The notes under the pieces: model-generated
Database searches by the model: none
Told to the model about the DNA's origin: nothing
What the model saw: only the letters and a program-made list of their open reading frames with translations
Part shown: piece after piece, positions 11,531 through 21,110 of the stretch
How positions within the stretch are numbered: position 1 is the first letter of the stretch
How the letters are laid out: each line of letters starts with the position of its first letter
Translations under genes and position numbers: made by a program
NCBI GenBank assembly: GCA_905178155.1
Contig: CAJINV010000010.1
Location: 1,926,636-1,990,635, forward strand
Reading direction: 5' to 3'
Length of the DNA stretch: 64,000 nucleotides
Source: Amoebophrya sp. A120
Taxonomy: Eukaryota; Sar; Dinophyceae; Syndiniales; Amoebophryaceae

Positions 11531-13668
11531 TCACGACAACTGTCCACACATGGAGATCGTGACGGGTTCTGTGGTCGCGCCCGTTTCGGACCCCGTGTCG
11601 CGGTATGCATTGCAAATATGTCTGGGTCTGGAAGATTGCCAAATTTGTCATGCGCGTCTGACATGACTGGGACCTCTGTAGTCATGCGTTGGTGCAAAAA
11701 GATCATTTTGTCTGTCATGCAAAAGCGCAGTCTGCCATGCGGAATACGCTACACATAGCACCTCAAAAACTTGTCATGCTTGGCCACGTATGACAGTGCG
11801 CCCAGTATTCCCTGGTTTGCATCACAAGTTTCCAGACCCAGACATATTTGCAGTTGATACGCGGATGCTTTCCGCAACCTTCTTCGACTTTTCCAGCACC
11901 CGACCAAACACCACGTTTTTGCCGTCCAGCTCCGGAATCGCGCGGAAACAGATGAAAAACTGCGACCCGTTCGTATCCTTGCCGCTGTTCGTATCCACAG
12001 TAAATTTTTCGCACACGTACAAATGCAGTCTCTGCATGAGAAAACTTGCCCTTAGTCCTAGGCTAGCATGACAAGTTGGACACTGCAAGTTAGCGAGATT
12101 TGTCATGCATTTTGTACATGTACGGGAAATTTACATTGCATAATTCGCCATGGACAAGGCCAGATACTCGTGCTTCAGCTCGAAATTCTCGTCCTCGAAA
12201 AACTCCCCGTAAATCGACTCCCCGCTGATCCTATCAAGTGCAAAAGTATCGCGCTCGTACTAATTGCAATCATGCATGACAAATCTTTTTTCTTAGCGAA
12301 TCAGCATTACAAATTGCATTTTTCCTTGTTTTGGAAAAATTTGTATTGCGATTGATACTAGTGTGATACTTTTGCAATGCATAGATTCCAGTGCCCTCGA
12401 CGATGTCCCCCGCCTGGGCGAAAATTTTCGGGCACACCCGAAAGAACTTGTGGTCCAGGTAGTGCAACCCGACGTAGTACCCCCGGCTCAAACCTAGCTC
12501 GCCCGTTATGCAATGCAAAAGTATCGCGCTCGTAGTAATTAAAATTATTGCGATCACGCATGACAGATCGTGCTCCGAAGCGAAATCAGCATTACAAACT
12601 CCATTTTCGTTCTTGGAAAAATTTGTAATGCAATTTGTACATACCACGATACTTTTGCAATGCATACCTGTGCACAGACAGCGAAAATTTTCCGCGGTTT
12701 TCGGTGTCACCGTGGTGTTCAGTTCGATCTCCAACCTTCCCACCTCCCGGCTGCCGATGCGGATATATCAAATGCACATATGTCTGGGTCTGGAAGTAGA
12801 CCACCGCAGAAGTTTCTCATGCTGTTTTTCCGTGACCCGAAAGGTCTGGCATGCACGCCCTAGCATTACAGGTTCGAGAAGTTATCTCAAAGCCTAATCC
12901 GCATGAGAAATCCCCTGCTTCGGTGACACAAAGTGGGCAACTTTTGCCGTCCACGCATCACAGATTTTTGCGTCATTCAAAATGTGCATGACAAGTTTGC
13001 ATCCTGCTTCCAGACTGAGACATATTTGCAATGCATAGGATGTCAAGGAAAACGATCGGGTGGTCCGGATTGACTGGTTTGATTTCCCGCTTTTTCAAAA
13101 ACCCCTTGCGAAGCAGGAGTTGATTGGCGCTCTGCCGGCTGGAAGTCGTGCCTGTTCCGCCCGAAGCCGCGGCAGCGGACAAGTTTTGCGTTTGCTGGGC
13201 GGGATGAAGAATATTGGCCGCGGGTCGCGCAAGCTGTCCTGTACTAGATGATGAGCCGAACGAGAAGGCTGACGAGGTCGTGTTTGGAAAATTGTTGTTG
13301 GCATCTTCTTGTCGACCAAAAGAAGCTGAGGTTTGCGCTGAAAGAACACTTTGTGGTGGCTCCTGCGGCAGGTTCAGCTTCAGAGGCGGTATGTGCACAG
13401 CGCCGGCGGGCCGTAGTTTATTTGATGTGCCAGCCATCGTGCTGCCAGCAGGGGTCGTGCTCGATGACGGTATGTCTGCTGGTGCTCTGCGACCGGGGGC
13501 AGATGAAATCGCTTCACCTGCGGCTGCAATACTAGATTCTGGTCGTTGATCGACGTTGCGCGCGATCCCCTTGTTCAGAGTCTCGTCTGCATCTGCGGAT
13601 GATGGTCCAGCTTTCGCGCTTCCGTCGGCTGTCCGTGCGGAAGGCGCCGAGGACGCTGAGGGTAACAT
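11531..13668 (-). CDS. Cyclophilin-type peptidyl-prolyl isomerase with long low-complexity N-terminus
   Basis: Six exons separated by five introners; removing the introners leaves exactly 374 codons including the stop. The start is the first in-frame ATG ([13 protein letters not shown]); the open frame continues upstream without another ATG. Residues 1 to about 205 are Ser/Ala/Pro-rich. The cyclophilin domain follows: [90 protein letters not shown] and the C-terminal [10 protein letters not shown]. Compared with human CypA, the catalytic Arg55 and Gln63 positions are kept, but Phe60 reads Ile, Trp121 reads Glu and His126 reads Asn. Catalysis or cyclosporin binding may therefore be weak (inference). 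No signal peptide is seen; nuclear or cytosolic location is plausible. Confidence 0.92.
11604..11859. mobile_element. Introner, family B
   Basis: 256 bp, TSD CGCGG exact. Removal joins KKVAESIR to DTGSETG in the cyclophilin. Confidence 0.94.
11992..12142. mobile_element. Introner, family D
   Basis: 151 bp. TIR pattern TATNCANNGTAAATTT; TSD GTTCG/ATTCG. Removal joins LSMAN to SGKDTNG. Confidence 0.88.
12232..12383. mobile_element. Introner, family A
   Basis: 152 bp, TSD GATCC/GATTC. Removal joins EGTGI to SGESIYG. Confidence 0.9.
12507..12666. mobile_element. Introner, family A
   Basis: 160 bp, TSD CCCGT/CCTGT. Removal joins RCLCTG to ELGLSRG. Confidence 0.9.
12766..13037. mobile_element. 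Introner, family B
   Basis: 272 bp, TSD GGATA/GGATG. Removal joins IVFLDI to RIGSREV. Confidence 0.9.
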
Positions 13669-14398
13669 CTTGCTCGATGGATATATATCAACTACGACTC
13701 TTGGCTTTCCTAGTAAAAAGAAAGAGTCGATTTTCAAAAAATCGCCACGACGAGCTCGCTCTGGCTCGATTGAAGATAGAAGCGCGGCAGTGTCTCCAAA
13801 GTCGGTAAAGACGGAGCGACACGCGCCTGCTCTCACAAGCTAGCCAACTTCTCACTCTCTACGTGGCAGTTCCTGAGACATGTTTCTCTGGTAAACGCGA
13901 ATACGCAAAGGGCAAAGGCAAAGAAAAAATTACAAAATTATATTTACTCATTCGCGTTCTTTCCGTTTCCTTGATATTACAAATCCTCACACAGAATGGT
14001 GATGGTCAGAATCGTTACTACAGAATGCCAGGCCAAAGAGTACACAAGAGAACCTTTCCAACATTCTTGCGAGAAACAAAGACGGGGCACGCACGCGCTC
14101 CTTGATTGTGAAGCAGATGCAGTTTGGATCAGAGTTATTCTCTGTAGTGAAGGTAATGCTTAAGCAGGGCATGGGTTGCGTCGCGTGCTCGTGGTAAGGG
14201 AAATTGACGTAGCCTGAGTAGCTCAACAACGTACAGAGAACCGCTCCAGCATCACCTCCAATCCTGCTCGCGCACGCTGTGCTGCAGCCATTGGGCCTAC
14301 TGGTGAAATCTATGCCCGACCACGACCTGCGTGCTCATATTTTTCTACTCGAAACTCAAGTTACGTACAGGCACTTGAATTAGAGGCATAAACAATAA
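13669..14398. other. Upstream region of cyclophilin gene
   Basis: An open frame without an ATG extends upstream to about 13836 and may be 5' UTR or an upstream exon. Beyond that nothing is recognised before the MITE. Confidence 0.4.
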
Positions 14399-15039
14399 GA
14401 ACGGGGTCACAAAATGTCCGACTAAGTCCTCGGGGGACCTGCGACCCACCCAGCCGGGTGGGCCTTAGGTCCCCTGTCCCAGTATAGAACTAAGTTACGA
14501 ATCCGCCACAGCTCGCGTCCGCCCGTTCCAGTTTTCTGGCCGTTCTTTTTTGTGGGTGTCAATCTGTGACGCAGTAGCTTATGTATTATTGTATTTGTGC
14601 ACTGCACTAATCCAAGAAAAAGGATTTGCGCACTGCACTCATCCAAGAAAAAAGCTTTGCTGTGGGTTAAATCTGTGATGTAGAAAATGCAAAGCTGTTT
14701 TTACGCAAAAGGGGCCCGTGATGCGGAAAGTGCAAAAGTGTTTCTGCAGTTTCCTGTGAAACAGTTTTGCATTTTCTGCATCACAGATTTACACCCACCA
14801 AATAAGCTCTTTTCTTGGATAAGTGCCGACAAATGGAGGCACAAGTACAATAGTGCAAGACTCTAGTACAGATTTACACCCACAAAAACGAACGGCGAGA
14901 AAACAATATGGGCGGACGCGAGCTGTGGCAGAGTCATAGTTAGATAACCTGATTATTGGGACAGGGGACCTAAGGCCCACCCAGCTGGGTGGGTCGCAGG
15001 TCCCCCGAGGACTTAATCGGACATTTTGTGACCCCGTTC
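14399..15039. mobile_element. 641-bp MITE with long TIRs, TAA duplication
   Basis: Both ends carry GAACGGGGTCACAAAATGTC, inverted, and the inverted similarity continues inward for more than 150 bp, including TGGGTGGGTCGCAGGTCC-type sequence and GGCGGACGCGAGCTGTGG. TAA flanks both ends (14396-14398, 15040-15042). Sub-terminal inverted repeats with CACAGATTTACACCCAC lie inside. No transposase frame is present, so it is non-autonomous. A 3-bp TWA duplication is typical of PIF/Harbinger elements; that assignment is inference. Confidence 0.85.
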
Positions 15040-15642
15040 TAATATCTCGATGGTGGCAACACCAAGGGTCGCGTCGTCGATGAGTACAAGTGGATTCCGG
15101 AACTTCAAGTTCAAAGAAATGAGTCAGTACATTATAGGAAATAGTTACAAATATGTGCATATCTGCCTCTTGTATAATATACGAATTCTTTGTACACTAC
15201 AACGTCACCGACATTTTTCAGAAGTGGAAATTTATCTATCCTATGTCCTTGCGCTGAAATCTTCCATTTTGTCTGCAAGAAGAGTGTGCTCGTGCTGCTA
15301 CCGTTAGCACTACCATGCATGGATCACAATTTATGAAAAAATATTTATATTATCCTCACGAGTTGTTCTTGTTGGTGGCAATTCTTTTGTCAAGGACACC
15401 GTTTTTTTTTTGCTATTTCTCTCAGATCTGATCCGCCCTCGGTCCCAACTGCCTTCTGTCGTCGGGCCTCTATGGCAACAGGCTTTGACGGAGCACGTCC
15501 CGGTCGTCTGCAGCACCTGATAGGTATGCACATAAGTGTCATGTATATGCTGCGTCGTGGGCTCGAAGTGTAAATTCTTTGTTTGGCAAAGAATTCCATT
15601 GTACAAAAACACAATCAAACAAAACCTAGGCTAAGCTAAAGC
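15040..15642. other. Intergenic, no feature seen
   Basis: Between the MITE and the stop codon of the next minus-strand gene. Only short unconnected frames. Confidence 0.5.
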
Positions 15643-17621
15643 TTCTCGACAGAATACAAGTTAGTATAACCGCCCAAAATCTGCCGCATCAGAAAACCAA
15701 CCAGATAAGTACGTTCCTCCACATAGATGCCGTCGGTCGTGTCGTCGAACGCTTCTTGGCGACGAAGAGCTTCTTCGACTCTTTGTTGTGCACCCGGCGG
15801 CAGGTTTTCGGCCTCCAGTCGCGCGACTCTGGCTCGGAACTGGTTGTCAGTTTCACCATCCAACTTCGCTATACAAGTTAGCTGACCAAATGCTTTTAGT
15901 ACTGGAACGAACCAAGGAAACATGCATACGCTACGAAGTCAAGGAAGTTGAGGTTGAGCTTGCTTGTCGGGCCCCTTTTCGCTCAACACAGAATCCAAAT
16001 AAGGTACGTATCTTCATCGTCTTGTGATTCATATTTTTTCTGCGAATTAGCGAAAAGGGGAGCCCCCGCCCATGTCCAGAAATAAAGAATAGATTAACTC
16101 ACGCAACTTGCCCTAACTGATTCTCGCTCTGTTGCGATTCAATATATTTGCATCCATGTCCCCTGGCTCTCGTACTTCAATATATACAAAACTGATTTGG
16201 GTCATACGTTGGTAAAAGGGCTGCACTTCATCTGATCGTCCACCGCGGCCCGCAAATCGTGCCTGCAATATAATGAAAGAACACTGCAAAATAAAAAAAA
16301 TCGCTGCAGCTCGCACGAGCAGCGTTGCATCTTCCCACTGTATTGCTTACATTTATATACAGGCACTCGCACTATTTGTATTTCATGCGGTGCTGCCTCA
16401 ACTGTATTTACTGTACGTAGTCATAGAATACCGCTCTGTCCCGGAGCCCGGCGAGGCGACTCTGGGCCCGGGCTGGTTCGCCGGCCGGTTGCGCTGCATT
16501 GTCTGCATGTCCTTGGTCCGGTGCTACTTGACTTCCTCGCGGTCCTCGGCCGCGAAACTGCAAGATTATTTCGAGGCAAACTCAAAAAATTGTTTATTTC
16601 AGCTTGCGTGTATAGCTTATCGTGCACTGTACTGCATCAACATGTGTAGTTTTTCATGATGCACTGTCGCACCAATTTCATTTTTAGTGTAGGCTGTACT
16701 AGATCAAATACCGGCAACCGCGGCCACGCCGGCCTTTGCTCTACGAAAGATCCATCGGGATGAACTTCCTCCGAGTAGTACTCCTCGTCCTGGTCATCGT
16801 CCGTGGTCTTCGCGATATTTTTCTTGTGCCTGAAAGAGACAGGAGGAGCAATAAAAAACAAAATTGTCGCTACTTCATGACTCTTGATGCCTCAAGTAGT
16901 GGTAGTCAAGTGCCATGCATGTCGATCGGGTTTGACTTCGACATAAAGTCTTTCGTATGTATTTTCGTTTCGTGAAAATAGTACTTACATGCGATAATCT
17001 TGATCATGATCGACATTTCACATCACTTATTGTCATTGTAGTTATTTCATCGTACTACGACCTCTACCCATATTAACACTTACTTTTACAGCCGGGTGAC
17101 AACTCATCCAAGACCTGCGCTACCTCTTCAGATTCCAACTATCACAGTCCATCTATCAGTTGAAGCTAAGTTATCCGTGAATACTTGTGGTTTTTCCCGG
17201 TCTTTCCATCGACTTTCCCCAAAGTGTGCGGTTCTTTCGGTTGGTATCGAGAGAAAAGTGTGTAGCTTTAAGCACCGAGAAGCCGATTCATTTTTGGCCG
17301 TGAAGCCACAGAGCTGTGGAGAAGAAGTGCCATAGAGGTGCGCTGTCGTGTCTATGCAAGGCCATTCATGCTCAGAATCTTAGGAACAAAATGAAGCCAC
17401 GACGCACCTCCACCTTTGCGCCGTCTGCTATACAAACTTTGATGATGATGCTGATGCAGAATGGTTCTTTTCGTGCTAGAGCACTAGCATGGTACACAGC
17501 TTTATCTTTCTTTTTCTCTTGATAATTTTTCGTCCTTGTCCAGCACAATAGCCACGACGCCGACTGCAAACACGATCGTCCAGCAAATCCACCCCAGCAC
17601 AGTAAAAAAACCCACCGCCAT
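15643..17621 (-). CDS. Uncharacterised multi-exon gene with GT-AG introns
   Basis: Candidate exons in sense order: 17621-about 17502 (MAVGFFTVLGWICWTIVFAV, one membrane segment then KDEK), about 17150-17090 (ESEEVAQVLDELSPGCK), about 16830-16690 (HKKNIAKTTDDDQDEEYYSE), about 16560-16420 (QVAPDQGHADNAAQPAGEP in the best frame), about 16270-16210 (HDLRAAVDDQMKCSPFTN) and 15870-15643 (LDGETDNQFRARVARLEAEN to YTNLYSVEKL then stop). Several junctions show AG acceptors and GTAAGT- or GTATGA-like donors, and no introner is present, unlike the neighbours. I recognise no family. Whether the first membrane exon belongs to this gene is uncertain. Confidence 0.4.
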
Positions 17622-17819
17622 CTTGATTCCCTACTGTGCTACAAGCATACTCCGCGGGAAGATCCTGCACGACCTGTTCGTCCTGTTGTAATACTATAGC
17701 AAAAGATACGCCATAGAATCGAAGCACTTAAACTTTGGCAAAACTAAAACTCCATCATCTTTCGACATGCATTTTATTGATTCATTTGAACAAGTAATTG
17801 ACGCCTGCTCCACAACCAC

Positions 17820-18345
17820 ACAACTTTTTCGATGAAGAATTCGAAGTCAAACTGGATGACGAGCGATACGAATTTGATGCGACTGTGAGCGATGCTTTTG
17901 AGGAGCTGGTAGTAAGTTTGCCGCTCTTTAGTCATCCCTACCGATCATGAATGAGAACTCGTCCTACTAGGTCCCTGCTACGATATGAATGCTGTGCCCT
18001 GGATTTCCCTTGTTACGAGCGCCGCCACGCTTGCCCCTGCGATTCCCTCATGACAAAGGCAACGACGAGGATCAGGTAATTCCAACCGACGTCACAATCT
18101 GAAATTCTTCTACTTAGAATTAGAAAGATAGTCGACGTAATACTGAAATATAATTTTGCCTCGAAATTGTAGATGAGGCCCCTGCGCTTGTCCATGCGCT
18201 AGTGTGTGGCACTCCAGGTAACAGTTGTATTCAGAGCGCTCTATTCTTAGCTGATCTTCAGATGTAACGGCTATTCTTCAATAGACGTCAAGGGGAACAG
18301 CAACGCGCCTGGGATTTGAATTTCTCGGACTTTGTGGTCATGGAC
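17820..18345 (+). CDS. Small plus-strand gene, fragmentary evidence
   Basis: Three short exons on the plus strand: about 17820-17910 (FDEEFEVKLDDERYEFDATV) followed by GTAAGT; about 18172-18221 (DEAPALVHALVCGTP) between an AG and GTAACA; and about 18281-18345 (RQGEQQRAWDLNFSDFVVMD) ending in TAG. The middle exon near 17970-18075 is not frame-consistent in my reading, and I found no start codon. Function unknown. It would be transcribed away from the minus gene whose ATG is at 17621, suggesting a shared promoter region near 17622-17800. Confidence 0.3.
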
Positions 18346-18601
18346 CTGTAGTCCGCGACAGTAAATAGTACTTTCTTACAGTGCGAGCACTCAAGTTCGA
18401 TCGTCTCAAGCAGATGAAGGTGCAGAATACAAATCCAGCAGTTGGTGCAGTAAGGGAAACAGAACACAGACATACTGGATTGTGTGCGCATGCGCTTTTC
18501 TTTTCATCATCTCAAACTCTGTTCGCGAATTCTCTCCAGCCATTGCGCTCTCCGACCCCACGAAGTTATCACTATGAAAATTATCCACTTTGTGCCCTGA
18601 C

Positions 18602-20333
18602 CTAGAAGCAGACCGACCGCAATTCTTGCTGATGCCGCACTTGCGTGAAGATGCACCCTCGTCCGCCAGCACGCTTGCAGAAAGAAAAAAAGCTGCAGCA
18701 CAAGTCTGCATGCGTGAGATAGTCATCGCTGCTCTTGGTGATAGTACAACGGTGGTCATAGCCGCATTTTGGTATTGAGATGAGTTGAAGATTGAGGCTG
18801 GCCTTTGAGCAAGGCAAGCGCAAAGTGGAAACAATTCCCCCTCCGATAGATTCCGGACACTCGTCATCCGGTAAATTTACCGCGTCTTCCGGCACAATTC
18901 GCCACATCGTGTAGGCTATGCATTGCAAAAGCCTATGTTATCGTACTAGTAGTACGACAGAAGCCTGACGAATTTTTCCCAAAAAAAAGAAAACAACTTT
19001 CAGTATGCAGAATACGGTCAAAAACAAAAAGCAATGATATGTCATCGCAAGACCTGCATTATTTGTACGACTACAATAGTACTTTTGCACAGCCTATAGT
19101 CCCCGCACCGCTGGTGACAGGCCCAGGAGGTGTTGCCAAATTTCTCCACCTTGTCTTGGTATTTCCACATGGGGTGCGGGATTCGCTGAATCATATGGCA
19201 CCGGGAGCACTCGTAGCGAAAGGTCATCCTCCGTCCCACGTGGCACTGCTCGCAAAATGTATGCTGTGCAAAAAGTATCGCACTCGTGGTTGTAATTGCT
19301 GTTATGCATGACAAATCTCTTTCCCAAACTAAAACAGCATTACAAATTTCATTTGTAATGCTAAGTCAATTTGTAATGCAATTCATCCTAGTACGATGCT
19401 TTTGCAATGCATAAAATGGCGGCTCATACAGTTCGCGCATCTGCCGGCACATCTGGCACTGTTGCTTCGGCGGCTTCACGTTGATCTCGATTACCACGTC
19501 GAGAAGAGCGGGGTCACAGGACTCGATGTTGGGGGAGGTATTTCTACTTGACGGCGTCGACGCGGCCTCCTCCTGTACTGTCGGCGCTGCGCTTGTTCTA
19601 CCGGCCATGCCCTGCTTCGCCGATACAACGTCACAAATACCAGTTTGTGCCTCCTTCACGACGAATTTCAGCTTAAACCTCTTCCTGCACGTTGGACATT
19701 TCCCCAACTGGTTCCTCGTATCTGTTGCGCAGATGACGTAGAGACATTTGGAGCAGTAGACCATTCCGGAATTGTTAGTCTGAGTCACCTGCTCGCTTCG
19801 GCTTCCATCTGCATCTTGATCTTGTCTGGTCGCAGCTGCACCTGGTCCCGATGTCGAGGAGGAAGATCTAGCAGCATTTGCATTTCCCGACGTGTGCTGG
19901 TTCCCTGCTTGCTCCTGCTGCTGTTTCGGCGCACAGCAGGGCATTGGGAACCCTTTGATGTCATCGCGATAGCAGATCAGACACTCATCCGACCCGGGAA
20001 TGAGGGGAGCGGTTTTTGGCAAATATATCGCAAGAAAAAAGTGTTACAGTTACACACTGTGTTGCACGACCGGCAACACAGACAACCTTTCTCATGCAGG
20101 AAACGCTTGGGAGCATCGTTTCCTTCCTGTTTTCCCTTATGATCTTCGCATTACAAGTTTTTCGGCCACGCAGAGAAAATTTGTGATGCAGAAACTCCAA
20201 CAAATGTGTAACTGTAACACTTTTTTCTCGTGATAAAATATGATTCTTGTGCACTTTCCGCTGCTGCAGTCCTCTCTTGGTCCGCCTGATTGACCAGCTG
20301 CTGGAGCTGTGTGCGCTCGTTCACGTTGCCCAT
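18602..20333 (-). CDS. RING/zinc-finger protein (probable E3 ligase-like)
   Basis: Exons: 20333-20241, 20025-19414, 19254-about 19099, then about 18916 onward; the 3' end is unresolved. The ATG at 20333 gives MGNVNERTQLQQLVNQADQE; a glycine at position 2 allows N-myristoylation (inference). A split zinc module follows: DECLICYRDDIKGFPMPCC, a Ser/Gln-rich insert of about 60 residues, then YCSKCLYVICATDTRNQLGK and CPTCRKRFKLKFV, which has RING-like spacing with a long loop. A second Cys cluster reads QQCQMCRQM, then CEQCHVGRR and YECSRCHMIQRIPHP. Removing the introners at 20026-20235 and 19260-19413 restores the frame (ESAQESY-LPKTAPL; YEPPF-CEQCHV). A possible further exon near 18300-18420 (ELECSHCKKVLF) overlaps the antisense gene and is doubtful. 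Confidence 0.6.
18917..19098. mobile_element. Introner, family A variant
   Basis: Ends share GGCTATGCATTGC and its imperfect inverse (GCACAGCC), with family A core repeats inside. No clean 5-bp TSD; joining CGDY to TMWRIVPED is plausible. Confidence 0.6.
19260..19413. mobile_element. Introner, family A
   Basis: 154 bp, TSD AAATG exact, in the RING gene. Confidence 0.92.
20026..20235. mobile_element. Introner, family H
   Basis: 210 bp. TIR core GAAAAAAGTGTTACAGTTAC in both orientations; TSD AAATA exact. Confidence 0.9.
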
Positions 20334-21110
20334 TTTGATTTCCGGCTTGTTTAGTGCGCAGCAATGATAAATTACTTTGAATGTTCACAGGATATTAAGA
20401 GACACGACCTAAAGAAAGATACATGCAGGGTTTTTATTCAGAGCGGGTAGATAGAAGAGACGAAACTCAAGAAGGTTTGGAACGAGGTACTTTACTGGTT
20501 GAAGTTTAATACAGTGTGTATTTCTCTTATCCTGGTTGCAGAGCCTCATCAAAGGCGATAGTCAGGTGCGTATTTGTTTTCATTGACTGACACGGACGTG
20601 CTGGCTGGGGAGTGGTGGACACTGCTCCTATTTGCATTTGCTCACCTACTTACCACCTTTTCCTCGGAGGTCCAAATCAATGCGAAGACGAAGAGACGCT
20701 GAGCGCGAGTCCGACCGAAAAAAAGTAGCATTTTCTTATGTATCTAGCAAACCGAATCGAATGCCGACTCATAACAATGATGTACCCAACAACTGTGGGG
20801 TCGCGAATAACCATTTTCTTTCGCAAGTGCAAGTCGTGAAGATGATGTCGCAGAGATTCTAATCTCATTTTCATCTCGATGGTTTGTCTACCGAACAAAC
20901 GAAAAAATTCGTGTGCGTTGATACGCAGATGTTGCAAGAAGATGTAGACGTCGACTCGTGCGAATTACTAATCATACTGTGCGACCTAGACGAGTGCCTA
21001 GTCATAAATACTTCCACACTGGTCGAAGACTTTCTGTTTGGTTCTCTACCTCCTTCATCTTTGTCTTTCCGCCGCGCAGGGCGAAAGCATCTTGATTGAA
21101 ATCCTTCTAA
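20334..21110. other. Intergenic, no feature seen
   Basis: Between the RING gene start and the transporter stop codon. Short frames only. Confidence 0.5.
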
